A stretch of 64,000 nucleotides of DNA from Alteromonadaceae bacterium Bs31 (GTDB lineage: Bacteria; Pseudomonadota; Gammaproteobacteria; Pseudomonadales; Cellvibrionaceae), in contig FXAI01000001.1 of assembly GCA_900177435.1 (NCBI GenBank), positions 104,039-168,038 of the forward strand. Direction: 5' to 3'. This document shows, piece by piece, positions 6,853 through 16,023 of this stretch. The notes beneath the pieces are model-generated. The model had not been told where the DNA came from. It saw only the letters and a list, made by a program, of their open reading frames with translations, and searched no databases. The number at the start of each line of letters is the position of its first letter. The stretch's first letter is position 1. Both the position numbers and the translations under genes were made by a program.

Positions 6853-8424
6853 ATGGATGCAGGGATTATAAAGAAGAACGGCCATTTCTCTCGAATATCG
6901 AGAAGCTGTTTGTTGCTGATTGTGTTAGCGTGGTTTAACACCGCACTGGCAGCAAATGGCACAGTGAACTGGCCTGAGTTCGATAATGTAAGCTACATCG
7001 ACCCCCAGAATTTTTACCTTCACGGCAAAGTTCGCTTCACCGAATGCCTGGTTAATGATCCATCGAACACGCATTTTCGCAGACTTGATTGCGGTATGGT
7101 CAGCGTTCCGGTGGACTACAAGGAGCCAAAAGGAAAGCAAATACAATTATTTGTTGGCCGCATTAAAGCTGCCGGAAAAAAACCTCGCCCCGATCCTCTT
7201 ATCCCTCTTGCAGGAGGCCCTGGCGCTGCAGCAAGTGAATCTTACCTGTTTCCCAACCAGGGCTTTGACAAAATTAATTTGCAGCGAGATATTTTCATCA
7301 TCGACCAGCGCGGTACAGGTAAGTCGCAAAAACTGAGCTGCCCCGGTTTAATGGAGGCCAATAGCGAGTTGAGCGAGTTGTCTTCTAGTAAGTATCGAGA
7401 GCTGATAAGCAAGTGCTTAAAAGTATTACCTCCCTATGTGGATCAATTCACCACCAGCCTTGCGGTTAAAGATTTGCAGTACATTCGTAAGGCTTTGGCA
7501 GTGGACAGCTGGAATATTTACGGCGCGTCCTATGGAACGCGTGTTGCGCAACACTACCTGAGGCAGTATCCGCAGAATACGCGCACAGTTATTCTCGATG
7601 CGGTGGTTCATCCTCAGGCCTTCCTGGCTTACGACATTGCTTTGATGAGTGAAAAAGCATTGAAGCTCATGTATCAACGCTGTAAGCAATCCGCAGTGTG
7701 TGACAAGCAATTCCCCGATTTGGAACATGCAGTTGAAATACTCTTTACCCGCTTGAAAAAGCAAAGTGTTGAGCTTCAAATGGAGTCTTTTAATTCGGGT
7801 GAGCACGCCGCGATGCGAGTAGGGCCTGACGAGCTGAAGTTGATGATACGTATGCACCTTTATAGCAGCGATGCTACAGCGATTCTTCCTTTGCTTCTTT
7901 ACCAAGCGTATAAGGAAAATTATGCCCCGCTTGCACGAAACTCGCAAAAGCTGCTCAACACCTTTGGTGACTTGATCGCATTGGGAATGCATAACTCTGT
8001 GGTATGCAGCGAAGATATAGCCTTTATGGATAAAGCGAAGTTTGATCGCGCGGCCCTAGAAAACACCTACATGGGGCCGCAGGTATTTGATTTAATGTTT
8101 GATGCCTGTGAGCTTTGGCCCAGTGGGCCTGTTGATGCTAACCTCCGGGAATCTGTGGCAAGTGACAGACCTGTCTTACTGCTTTCTGGAACCGCAGACC
8201 CCATAACGCCGCCGGATTATGCAGAAAAAGCAGCGCTAAAACTCTCCAACAGTAAGCACATTGTGGCGCAGGGCTTAGCTCACGGCTTGGCTAGATACGG
8301 TTGTATGCCAACTCTTATGGCGAAGTTTATTGAAGAAGCTTCGCTGGCGAATATACAAGGGGAGTGCATTAACAAAACCGGGCCAGAGCCATTTTTTATG
8401 GATTTTAATGGGCCTTCGCCATAG
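6853..8424 (+). CDS. Exported alpha/beta hydrolase (TAP-like peptidase family)
   Basis: The 523-residue protein has an N-terminal signal segment (SCLLLIVLAWFNTALAA) and an alpha/beta-hydrolase fold. It shows LAGGPGAAAS (oxyanion loop), IDQRGTGKS, a nucleophile elbow GASYG with Ser226, an acid-containing GTADPITPP near the C-terminus and GLAHG for the histidine. This combination is typical of the TAP/proline iminopeptidase-like exported hydrolases. The ATG at 6853 is preceded by GGAACGA. It is followed after 20 nt by an ABC exporter ATPase and permease, and the three probably form an operon. The substrate is unknown; peptides or small esters are likely from the family. Confidence 0.83.
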   Translation: MDAGIIKKNGHFSRISRSCLLLIVLAWFNTALAANGTVNWPEFDNVSYIDPQNFYLHGKVRFTECLVNDPSNTHFRRLDCGMVSVPVDYKEPKGKQIQLFVGRIKAAGKKPRPDPLIPLAGGPGAAASESYLFPNQGFDKINLQRDIFIIDQRGTGKSQKLSCPGLMEANSELSELSSSKYRELISKCLKVLPPYVDQFTTSLAVKDLQYIRKALAVDSWNIYGASYGTRVAQHYLRQYPQNTRTVILDAVVHPQAFLAYDIALMSEKALKLMYQRCKQSAVCDKQFPDLEHAVEILFTRLKKQSVELQMESFNSGEHAAMRVGPDELKLMIRMHLYSSDATAILPLLLYQAYKENYAPLARNSQKLLNTFGDLIALGMHNSVVCSEDIAFMDKAKFDRAALENTYMGPQVFDLMFDACELWPSGPVDANLRESVASDRPVLLLSGTADPITPPDYAEKAALKLSNSKHIVAQGLAHGLARYGCMPTLMAKFIEEASLANIQGECINKTGPEPFFMDFNGPSP

Positions 8425-8444
8425 GGAATGTTTGCAGGTATTAA

Positions 8445-9206
8445 TTGATGATAGAAGCAAAGGGCTTACAAAAATATTTTAAGAAAAAAGAAAAAGGCCG
8501 TAGGGTGAAAACCATACACGCCGTTACTGACGTGAGTTTTCGTGCAATGGATGGCAGTATTACCGGCTTGCTGGGCCCCAATGGTGCAGGTAAGTCCACC
8601 ACGCTTAGAATACTGGCCACGCTTTTGAATGCAGACAAAGGGTGTGTAGTAATTGACGGCCACACTGTTGATGGAAACTCTTTGAAAGTGAGAGAGAGTA
8701 TCGGCTTTTTACCCCACAACTCTGGTATTTACCCGCGCCTGAGCGCACGAGAGAATATTCACTATTACGCCCGTATCTGCGGCCTTAATAACGGTGAAGC
8801 TAGTCGCCGTATTGATCAGCTGATTGAGTTATTGGAAATGCAGGACTTTGCAGACCGCAGGGCGGAGGGGTTTTCTCAAGGGCAAAAAACCAAAGTTGGC
8901 TTGGGCAGAGCGCTAATTCACGAGCCGAAAACACTGTTGCTGGATGAGCCTACCAATGGCTTGGATGTAATGGCGACGCGGGGTTTACGAAAAATTATTC
9001 GGCGTCTGCGTGACCAGGGGCATTGCATTCTGTTTTCCAGTCATATCATGCAGGAGATAGAAGCGCTTTGCGATCATGTCGCCATTATTTCTGAGGGACG
9101 CGTAGTCATGGAAGGTAGTATTGAGCAGATACGAGAGCAGACAGGTCAGCAGGAGCTGGAAGATGCTTTTGTGATAGCCATTGGTGAACAGCTGGAGGAC
9201 GAATAA
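8445..9206 (+). CDS. ABC transporter ATP-binding protein, NatA type
   Basis: The 253-residue ATPase shows Walker A GPNGAGKST (around residue 43), a signature loop FSQGQKTKVGLGRAL, Walker B LLLDEPTNGLD and the H-loop SSHIMQEIE. It resembles NatA-type subunits that pair with ABC-2 permeases for export. Its stop overlaps the start of the permease gene (ATAATG), indicating translational coupling. Together with the preceding exported hydrolase it forms a three-gene unit. Confidence 0.9.
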   Translation: MMIEAKGLQKYFKKKEKGRRVKTIHAVTDVSFRAMDGSITGLLGPNGAGKSTTLRILATLLNADKGCVVIDGHTVDGNSLKVRESIGFLPHNSGIYPRLSARENIHYYARICGLNNGEASRRIDQLIELLEMQDFADRRAEGFSQGQKTKVGLGRALIHEPKTLLLDEPTNGLDVMATRGLRKIIRRLRDQGHCILFSSHIMQEIEALCDHVAIISEGRVVMEGSIEQIREQTGQQELEDAFVIAIGEQLEDE

Positions 9207-10375
9207 TGCAATGGCTGATAGTCACCATGAAGGAAATGAAAGACAACATTCGCGATAAGCGGTCTTTTTTCTTCGCTGTGGTATATGGTCCTATTTTTAT
9301 GCCATTACTACTGATTATGCCAATGATGTTTGGCGCAAAGGCAAACATCATTGATTATCAGGCTACGAGTGATGTGATGGTGTTGGGTAGAGAGTACGCC
9401 CCAAATCTTGTTGCACACCTGAAGAAAAATAACCTGAACGCTATAGACGCGCCCGCTGAATTCAAACAGCAGATTCAAGAGGGGCTTATTAAAGTTGTGC
9501 TGGAAATTCCCGAAGGCTATGGACAGCGCCTACGAACAGCGAAGCCGGCATTACTAACCCTCTATACTAATCAGTCCAGTAAAGATTCTCAGAAATCTGC
9601 ACGCCATATTCGATCAATAATCGAATCCTACAGTGGGCATTTAGGCTACTGGCGGATGAGAGCCCGAGGTTTTGATCACGACGTCACGCAAGTGATCAAG
9701 GTTGTTGAACAAGACCTGTCTAGTGAAGGGCTTAGTGGAATGATTTTCGGCTTTCTAACGTATTTTGTTATTGTGCTCACTATGATGACCGGTGGTTTTT
9801 ATCTGGCCATAGATATAAGTGCTGGTGAGAGGGAGCGGAGTTCGCTGGAGCCCTTGCTGGCATTGCCTATGTCACGCCACAGTATTGTTATTGGTAAATA
9901 TCTTGCGGTGCTTTGTTTTGTAACATTCTCAAGTTTACTTGCAACGATAGTGATGTATTTACTGTTTACTTTCCTTCCTTTTGGCGAAATTTCAAATTTT
10001 TTAGACTTAAGTGGTACGACATTACTACGCGCCTTTATATTCGCGTTTCCCTGCTGTTTTGTTGTTGCAAGCCTATTGACGGCCACTGCAGCGTTCACCA
10101 AGAGCACCAAAGAGGCGCAAACCTATATTAGCATTTTATATATTCTACCGATGATCCCCATGCTGCTTGGCCAGGCTATGGATATAAAAAGCAGTTCTTT
10201 ATCGATGTTAATTCCTTTTTTTAGCCAGTACACACTCATAGATAAAACAGTAAAAAATGAAAGTATATCTATGGAGTATCTTGCTGCTTCATTTAGCGGT
10301 TCCTTGATTGTCGCCGGTCTATTGTTGTTTGCGGCAATCTATTTGTACAGACAGGAAAAAATACTGGGAAACTAG
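9206..10375 (+). CDS. ABC-2 type transporter permease, NatB type
   Basis: The 389-residue membrane protein has one N-terminal transmembrane helix, an extracytoplasmic domain of about 140 residues, and a C-terminal cluster of five or six hydrophobic helices (from about residue 175). The segment GERERSSLEPLLALPMSR is the conserved ABC-2 coupling helix motif seen in NatB and related exporters. It pairs with the preceding ATPase. NatAB-type systems extrude sodium or small amphipathic molecules; the substrate here is not known. Confidence 0.88.
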   Translation: MQWLIVTMKEMKDNIRDKRSFFFAVVYGPIFMPLLLIMPMMFGAKANIIDYQATSDVMVLGREYAPNLVAHLKKNNLNAIDAPAEFKQQIQEGLIKVVLEIPEGYGQRLRTAKPALLTLYTNQSSKDSQKSARHIRSIIESYSGHLGYWRMRARGFDHDVTQVIKVVEQDLSSEGLSGMIFGFLTYFVIVLTMMTGGFYLAIDISAGERERSSLEPLLALPMSRHSIVIGKYLAVLCFVTFSSLLATIVMYLLFTFLPFGEISNFLDLSGTTLLRAFIFAFPCCFVVASLLTATAAFTKSTKEAQTYISILYILPMIPMLLGQAMDIKSSSLSMLIPFFSQYTLIDKTVKNESISMEYLAASFSGSLIVAGLLLFAAIYLYRQEKILGN

Positions 10376-10378
10376 ATA

Positions 10379-10403
10379 GAAAAAAGGCCCTAAAAAAGGG
10401 CCT
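10379..10403 (-). terminator. Terminator of the porin gene
   Basis: Read on the minus strand, AGGCCC-TTTTTTA-GGGCCT is followed by a run of Ts. The 6-bp GC-rich stem sits 18 nt past the porin stop, between the convergent ABC permease and porin genes. Confidence 0.85.
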
Positions 10404-10420
10404 GGAAGGGTAGGAAATAC

Positions 10421-11611
10421 TTACAAAGACATTTGCACCATAAACCAGATTTTTTGAGTGTCGGTGGCGTGAGTGTCTGCGCTATAGTCAGCAAACTTCA
10501 ACAGTGTTTTCAGCTTTTTGTTGATGGGGTAGATGGCAACGGCATTGATTTCACTACCGAGATCATCGCCGCCAGAATCCGCAGCATATTGATGATAAAC
10601 CAACTTGAGTTTTACTGGGCCAGCACTTCCGCCTATACCCGCGTAAAGATCTTGAATACCCACAGCAGGCGTGCCGAGGAATTTATCTGACCAGCCTTGG
10701 AACTTGTGCAGGGTTGCCAGTGGAGTCATAAAGGCTTTGTCGCCATTGTCACTACCAAGTACTTCATAACCAAGGTTCCAGCTCACTTTTCCCGCGATTT
10801 TTCCGCCGAGGTCTGCCAGCATGTAATCTGCGGTGTAGCTTGTTGGATTATCTCCAGCTTCAGACTGTGTTGCATAACTTGCCGTTAATTTAGCCAGTCC
10901 AAAATCTCCCACATAGCGCAGACCATAGGTGTCGTTTGAAAGAGCCGCACCGTTTTCAAAGTCCATGGAATAGATAAATCCGGTGAGTTTGTGGGCATCG
11001 CTAAATGCATAGGAGCCATTGACCAAATGGACATCTCCACGTAAATCTGCTCTTGCACCAGTCGGTCCAAAAATACGGTTAACGTTATTTACGTAGTTAT
11101 AACTGCCTGTAAAGCCGTTAGCGCCGTATTTAAACGAGAGACCATCGTATGTCTGTTCGTTCTGGCGCCAGCCAACACCACCTACAAAACGTTGGTCGTC
11201 TAATAGAATTCGCTGACGGCCACCAATGGCGGCAAAACCGCCGCTTTTATACTGAACAAAGGCCTGGTTGAGGTCGGTTCCTTTCGGATCTGCTACCACC
11301 GGGTAGTCGGTATTGCCATTACTTGTGCTGTTAAACTTCTCTGAGGCTACCGGGCGTACGTCATCCATTTCCAGTTTAAAAGAAAAATTGTTTACGCTAC
11401 CAGATTCGAAAGTAAGTCTTGTGCGCAGAGTATTTGCATTGGCACTGTTGTCTATTCCATCTTGCTCGACACCTTCATAACGGTAGCGAAAATCCACTTT
11501 AGTTTTTCCTTCTTTTACAAAGGTATCCAGGGCGGTTTCATCAGCGATTGCAGGTTGCACTAGGGCAGCTGCAAAGGCCGTAGTTGCAAAGAGTTTGAGT
11601 TTGGCTTTCAT
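10421..11611 (-). CDS. Outer-membrane porin, alginate-export-like family
   Basis: The 396-residue precursor starts with a clear signal peptide (LKLFATTAFAAALVQPAIA). The mature protein is built of alternating hydrophobic and polar residues typical of transmembrane beta strands. It ends in an aromatic-rich strand (KIWFMVQMSL), close to the C-terminal signature recognised by the Bam machinery. Segments such as KVDFRYRYEGVEQDG, RTRLTFESG and GGRQRILLDDQRFVGGVGWRQNEQTYDG match the alginate-export/Alginate_exp barrel type. The gene stands alone with its own terminator. Substrate specificity cannot be inferred. Confidence 0.78.
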   Translation of the reverse strand: MKAKLKLFATTAFAAALVQPAIADETALDTFVKEGKTKVDFRYRYEGVEQDGIDNSANANTLRTRLTFESGSVNNFSFKLEMDDVRPVASEKFNSTSNGNTDYPVVADPKGTDLNQAFVQYKSGGFAAIGGRQRILLDDQRFVGGVGWRQNEQTYDGLSFKYGANGFTGSYNYVNNVNRIFGPTGARADLRGDVHLVNGSYAFSDAHKLTGFIYSMDFENGAALSNDTYGLRYVGDFGLAKLTASYATQSEAGDNPTSYTADYMLADLGGKIAGKVSWNLGYEVLGSDNGDKAFMTPLATLHKFQGWSDKFLGTPAVGIQDLYAGIGGSAGPVKLKLVYHQYAADSGGDDLGSEINAVAIYPINKKLKTLLKFADYSADTHATDTQKIWFMVQMSL

Positions 11612-13106
11612 TAAAGTTTCCTTAATGTACTAATGGATAAAAGGTATAAAGCGCAATTCAATAATTGTTGTTGCTTCCCCCAAACAGCGAAGTGTGCATG
11701 CTGCAGTCGCTGTCATGTGTTTAACCGAGCTTTTATCAGCGAGAGTTAAATCGCTATAACGGTTAGCGAAATCGCAAATGCACAATGCATACCCGTTTTT
11801 AACTCTGTTTACTCTGAAAGGAAAAATGCAAAGCCATAAGAATGCTTTTTGCACGCAGCTTAGGGCGGTGCTGGGCGAGCTAAAAAGTAGCTAAGCTACT
11901 GTAATTCAAGTGTTTTCTAACGAGCCTTATGACCTGATGTTGGCCCAGCTGGGGAGTAGCTAACATTCTGGAATAAGCAGCTCATTTGTTTTAGTGGTGA
12001 AAAATCAAACTAATAGGGTTTGTCGTTTTCATGGAGAAAAGACAGTCAGTCAGTATCAATTTGGGGCGCTAAAGGTTGGCAATGGTGCGCGGCGGTGTTC
12101 ATAAAAATTATCCCCGAGAGGTGGCGCCTCACACTGGTGCATGCTTGCACTGAGGCATTTACCCTTTCAACGCACAAATTTGATAGGGTTCATAAGCATT
12201 TGCAGTCGTTCACGATGGGTGGCAGGGGCTAAAGCATGCACTGTGGCAGTTGCTTTCAGCTTGGGAGCGCTTGATCAAGGCAGTTGACTTGCTGAGAGGG
12301 CTATCAATCATTGTGGAAAGGGGCATTGCCTCAGCCGCAGTTAGCGCCGCTTGCTTCTTTGTTTGACGTGCCAGTTGGTCGTAGCCTGGCAAAGAAACAG
12401 AATATTCCGGTCGGCTTCGGTAAATACCGCCCAATAGTTCTAGCGGGTTTGCGGGAAAACCACAGGTTCTAAATACCTTCACAAAGCGATCTGCTGGTAT
12501 AGGTATAAGCTCGTATCCGCTAATAAATAGGCCATGGTGAACTATGACGGTATGCATAGCCATAAAAACTGATTTGCTGCAGAGATTAGAAGACTTGTTT
12601 GAGCCACAACCCCCATCAAATATCTAAAACGAGCCAAGCCACGGGTATTCCTGTTGATTATGATTTTCGTCTTTCCTAGCGTTGAATCGTATATAGCGGA
12701 TTGAATTTAGGTACACAGATAGTTGTCCAGAGGAGAAAGCTTCATGCCTTAAACAGCGCTGGTGATCCCTCGTTTCTCTACTATGCTTCTAATTTATGAA
12801 GCTAGGTAATTTATACCCCTTTTTTCCTGTCACTCGGTTATGAAGCCTCGCGCCATACTGTGATGTAAATCTCCCTAGCTTTGAGATGCAATACCCCTAG
12901 GGTAGTCTGGTCTTATACGTCAAGAGCATAGCTTATAAGATTTAGTTCGAGAAATATTATTTTAAGTTTGTCTACTGTATATGACTCTACAAGCATGTCC
13001 CACCTACCCCAAAAATCCACCGCTAGTCACCTACCATTTGGGGCTTGCTTCAAGCACTTGCTAGTTTATTAAAAACAGAGCAAAAAAAATTTGTAACGAG
13101 CGACAT
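11612..13106. other. 1.5-kb intergenic region without a convincing gene
   Basis: No frame here has both a ribosome-binding site and protein-like composition. The longest is a 117-codon minus-strand frame (12210-12563) whose first 60 residues look vaguely protein-like (HTVIVHHGLFISGYELIPIP) but lack a Shine-Dalgarno. A palindrome AGTAGCTAAGCTACT occurs near 11886-11900, and a hairpin-like TACCCCTAGGGTA near 12893-12905. The region must carry the promoters of the porin and of the minor-pilin operon. It may hold decayed genes or an unrecognised RNA. Confidence 0.5.
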
Positions 13107-13715
13107 ATGATTGTTGTAAATCAAAAGAAAAAATATTTTTCGATGTGTAAACCGCTAAAGTCGATAGCCGGTTTTAGTTTGATTGAGTTAATGGTTGTGC
13201 TTTCCATAGCGGCCATTTTGCTGATGGTTTCAATGCCCAGTTTTGTGGACTCTTCTGCTAAAGGAAAAATTCGTGCAGGTATCAATGAACTTGCTACAGA
13301 CCTGGCATTTGCACGCAGTACTGCTGTTACTCGCCCGGCTAATGTTTCTATTTGCGCTAGTGATATTTCGGTAACTCCCCGAGCTTGCGGGAACGGGGCT
13401 TGGAACGAAGGATGGTTGGTGTTTGTGGACGTCGATGGAGACGGCGTTATAGATACCGGTGATGAGTTAGTTCGAATCACGGAGGGTATGGGGAATATGG
13501 TGGCTGTATCGCTGGATAATGCGGTCACTTTCAATAAAAAAGGCCAAAAATCCAATGTTTCAGAATTTAAATTTTGTAATGCCGGGGATAAGGATGCGCA
13601 TTTTGCCCGTGCATTGCTGGTGAATATCGGTGGCTTGGTGAGACGTTCGAGAGATACAGATGACGACGGCATACACAATACCGGCGAAACAGGAGGTAAC
13701 CTGTCATGTCCTTGA
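13107..13715 (+). CDS. fimT: Type IV pilus minor pilin FimT/FimU (GspH-like)
   Basis: The 202-residue prepilin has a class III leader ending in KSIAG, then FSLIELMVVLSIAAILLMVSMPSF, so PilD would cleave after the Gly and methylate Phe; Glu5 is present. The C-terminal GspH-like domain (RAGINELATDLAFARSTAVTRP, CGNGAWNEGWLVFVD) is that of FimT/FimU, which primes pilus assembly and can bind DNA in competent species. A shorter start at 13143 would give a more usual leader length; neither start has a strong Shine-Dalgarno. It is the first gene of the minor-pilin operon and overlaps pilV by 10 nt. Confidence 0.88.
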   Translation: MIVVNQKKKYFSMCKPLKSIAGFSLIELMVVLSIAAILLMVSMPSFVDSSAKGKIRAGINELATDLAFARSTAVTRPANVSICASDISVTPRACGNGAWNEGWLVFVDVDGDGVIDTGDELVRITEGMGNMVAVSLDNAVTFNKKGQKSNVSEFKFCNAGDKDAHFARALLVNIGGLVRRSRDTDDDGIHNTGETGGNLSCP

Positions 13716-14224
13716 TTCAACAAAAAATACCGACAATTAATTCTTCATCTGGCTTCTCACTTATCGAAGTGCTTGTTTCTTTCCTGGTACTTGCTGCGGG
13801 TTTACTGGGTGTGGCTTCAATGCAGACTAAAGGCGTTGAAAATAGTCACGGTGCGTATTTGCGTACTCAGGCTGTGTCTATGAGTCAGGATATGTCAAGC
13901 CGTATTCGAGGAAATTCTGAAGGCGTGGATCTGGGCAGTTACAATTCCCCAAAGGCTGCGAGTAAGGCAAGCTGTCTTAGCACCGGTTGTAGTGCGGAGG
14001 AGATGGCGGGGCATGATTTTTTCGAGTGGGAAACTGAAGTTGCTCAGGTGTTACCGCAGGGTGAGGGCATCGTGTGTTTGGACTCGACTCCAGATGATGG
14101 CGACGATGCTGCTAGCCATGAGTGCGATGGAGCTGGAACGGAGCTGGTGATAAAAATCTGGTGGGATGGACAGTTAAAAGACGGAAAAGTCGATCAACGT
14201 TACAGCATCCCCGTGCGACTCTAA
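13706..14224 (+). CDS. pilV: Type IV pilus minor pilin PilV
   Basis: This 172-residue prepilin has leader SSSG followed by FSLIEVLVSFLVLAAGLLGVASMQ, the signature PilV N-terminus, including Glu5 and the GLLGVA(x)MQ stretch. GGAGG is placed about 9 nt before the ATG, inside the end of fimT, so translation is coupled. PilV forms part of the minor-pilin priming complex at the pilus tip with PilW, PilX and PilE, and helps connect PilY1. Confidence 0.92.
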   Translation: MSLIQQKIPTINSSSGFSLIEVLVSFLVLAAGLLGVASMQTKGVENSHGAYLRTQAVSMSQDMSSRIRGNSEGVDLGSYNSPKAASKASCLSTGCSAEEMAGHDFFEWETEVAQVLPQGEGIVCLDSTPDDGDDAASHECDGAGTELVIKIWWDGQLKDGKVDQRYSIPVRL

Positions 14225-14234
14225 GGAAAAATCA

Positions 14235-15392
14235 ATGCGAGAAAATATTGTTAAAAAAACAGCAGTAAATGGAAAGCGAAGCAAAGGACTTTCTCTGGTT
14301 GAATTGCTTGTTTCCATGGCTGTTGGATCAATTATTCTTTCTGGAGCTGTGATCGTTTACATAGACCAATTGGAAAGCTCCAAACGAATCGCGGCTTACT
14401 CGCAAATGCAGGAATCTGGACGGGTTGCCCTGGATATGATCGAGAGTGACATTCATATGTCTGGCTTTACCGGGTGTTTCAGTACTAACGATGAATTGAA
14501 TGTTGTGCTGGGCAATAGCGCGCCAAGCTCGTTTCAACCTCAACGAGGAATACAGGGCTGGGAAGCGAAAAATACTGTCAGTGGAGAGACTTTAGCGAAT
14601 GTAAAAACAACCACGGCTCTGGTTAAAAGCAGTAATGGCAATTGGACCAGTACGGCGGGTAATAATTTGGATAGCCTGGATCTGATTCCAAATTCAGATA
14701 TTTTGCGAATATGGAGTGGCGGAACGTCTGAGTATCCTGTTACCAGTATTATTACTGGTGGGTCCGAACCCATTGTTACTGTAACGGGTGGTGAAGATAT
14801 TAAAAAAAATTCCTTCCTGATTTTGAGTGATTGTACTAACGCTGATGTTATCCAGGCTTGCGCTGCTGAGGCTGCGGGTACTGATAAAAAAATTAAGCTA
14901 GGTTCGTCCTGTAGTCCGGGCAATTTAAGTACTGCTTCACTTAAAACAAAAATGTCACAATCCCCCAGTCTATCTATCCTTAGAGGCACTACTTACTTGG
15001 TCAGTAAGTCAAATGGCATCACTCGTAATCCCCCTTCTCTATTTCGTGCTGAACTCAATACCGACGGCAGCATTGGTGACCTGCAGGAGGTTGTCGAAGG
15101 CGTCGAAAGTATGCAGATTGTTTATGGGGAAAATTTAGATGGCGATAATTTAAAAAGCGTGGATGCCTACGTAACCGCCGATAAGGTCAGCGATTGGGAA
15201 AATGTCATTAGCGTTCGGGTTACCTTATTGGTTCAGAGTGTTAATAACAACCTATCCCAAGGACCGGTGCCATACGTTTTTAACGGGGTTAATTATAGCG
15301 GAGTTAGCGGTAATCCTGCACCGGCAGACAATCGTTTACGGCGTGTATTTACACGCACTTTTACTTTAAGAAATCGGACATTGGGAAGTTAG
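14235..15392 (+). CDS. pilW: Type IV pilus minor pilin PilW
   Basis: The 385-residue prepilin has leader RSKG and hydrophobic segment LSLVELLVSMAVGSIILSGAVIVYIDQLESS, typical of PilW, followed by the conserved RVALDMIESDIHMSGFTGC stretch. The C-terminal part contains LQEVVEGVESMQIVYGEN, the usual PilW end region. AAGGA precedes the ATG. It lies 10 nt after pilV and 2 nt before pilX. PilW acts in the tip priming complex and is needed for PilY1 display. Confidence 0.92.
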   Translation: MRENIVKKTAVNGKRSKGLSLVELLVSMAVGSIILSGAVIVYIDQLESSKRIAAYSQMQESGRVALDMIESDIHMSGFTGCFSTNDELNVVLGNSAPSSFQPQRGIQGWEAKNTVSGETLANVKTTTALVKSSNGNWTSTAGNNLDSLDLIPNSDILRIWSGGTSEYPVTSIITGGSEPIVTVTGGEDIKKNSFLILSDCTNADVIQACAAEAAGTDKKIKLGSSCSPGNLSTASLKTKMSQSPSLSILRGTTYLVSKSNGITRNPPSLFRAELNTDGSIGDLQEVVEGVESMQIVYGENLDGDNLKSVDAYVTADKVSDWENVISVRVTLLVQSVNNNLSQGPVPYVFNGVNYSGVSGNPAPADNRLRRVFTRTFTLRNRTLGS

Positions 15393-15394
15393 CT

Positions 15395-15928
15395 GTGAAT
15401 ATTCAACATTCCATACAACAACAGCGCGGAGTCACTCTGGCAGTAACGCTGGTGTTATTGTTAGTGGTAACAGTGCTGGGGGTTACGGCTATTCGTAGCG
15501 CGGTGGTCGAAGAAAAAATGACAGCTAATTTGCGCGATAAGCATATCGCGTTTGAGGCTGCTGAAGCAGCCTTAAGTGATGCGGAGACCTGGCTTGATGT
15601 GCAGATGGAATATCCAACGCCCACCAGTGCTGGTACCAACAGTGTATGGAGCTATAGTAGCCCAGGTTCAGGGGACTGGTGGAACACCAACAGCCTTGCA
15701 TGGTGGAATACAAAAGCGATAAGTGTTACGGGTAACAGTATGCAGCATGCTGTCCCTCGTTATGTGATAGAAGAAAGGGCCTTTGTTCAAAAAGGCGAAA
15801 ATCTCACTATCGGCTTTGGCGAGAATAAGCAAGGAAAATACTACTATCAGGTGACAGCGAGGGGGCATGGTGGTAGCGAAAGTACCCGGTCGCATTTACG
15901 TACGACCTTTATCAAGCGTTTTGACTGA
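15395..15928 (+). CDS. pilX: Type IV pilus assembly protein PilX, GTG start
   Basis: The 177-residue protein starts at GTG with GGGAAG upstream. Its leader ends QQRG, followed by VTLAVTLVLLLVVTVLGVTAIRSAVVEEKMTANLRDKHIAFEAAEAALSDAE, the characteristic PilX N-terminus and EAAEAAL segment. Glu5 of canonical pilins is absent, as is usual in PilX. PilX is a minor pilin of the tip complex and influences aggregation. A gap of about 95 nt before pilY1 may contain an internal processing or promoter site. Confidence 0.88.
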   Translation: MNIQHSIQQQRGVTLAVTLVLLLVVTVLGVTAIRSAVVEEKMTANLRDKHIAFEAAEAALSDAETWLDVQMEYPTPTSAGTNSVWSYSSPGSGDWWNTNSLAWWNTKAISVTGNSMQHAVPRYVIEERAFVQKGENLTIGFGENKQGKYYYQVTARGHGGSESTRSHLRTTFIKRFD

Positions 15929-16023
15929 GCTTGTTTTAGGTAAGAATATTCTAGAAAAAGACGGCTAATACATTAGCAAATATTATCGGTAGTTAACTTT
16001 GTTGTAGTTGTAATGAGAACTTA

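Noticed and set aside
12210-12563. A 117-codon minus-strand frame in the long intergenic region
   Set aside because: No ribosome-binding site, drifting composition in the second half, no recognisable family; described as part of the intergenic region instead.
13020-13060. Sigma-54 promoter upstream of fimT
   Set aside because: A GG-N10-GC spacing exists, but the flanking TGGCA and TTGC elements are absent.
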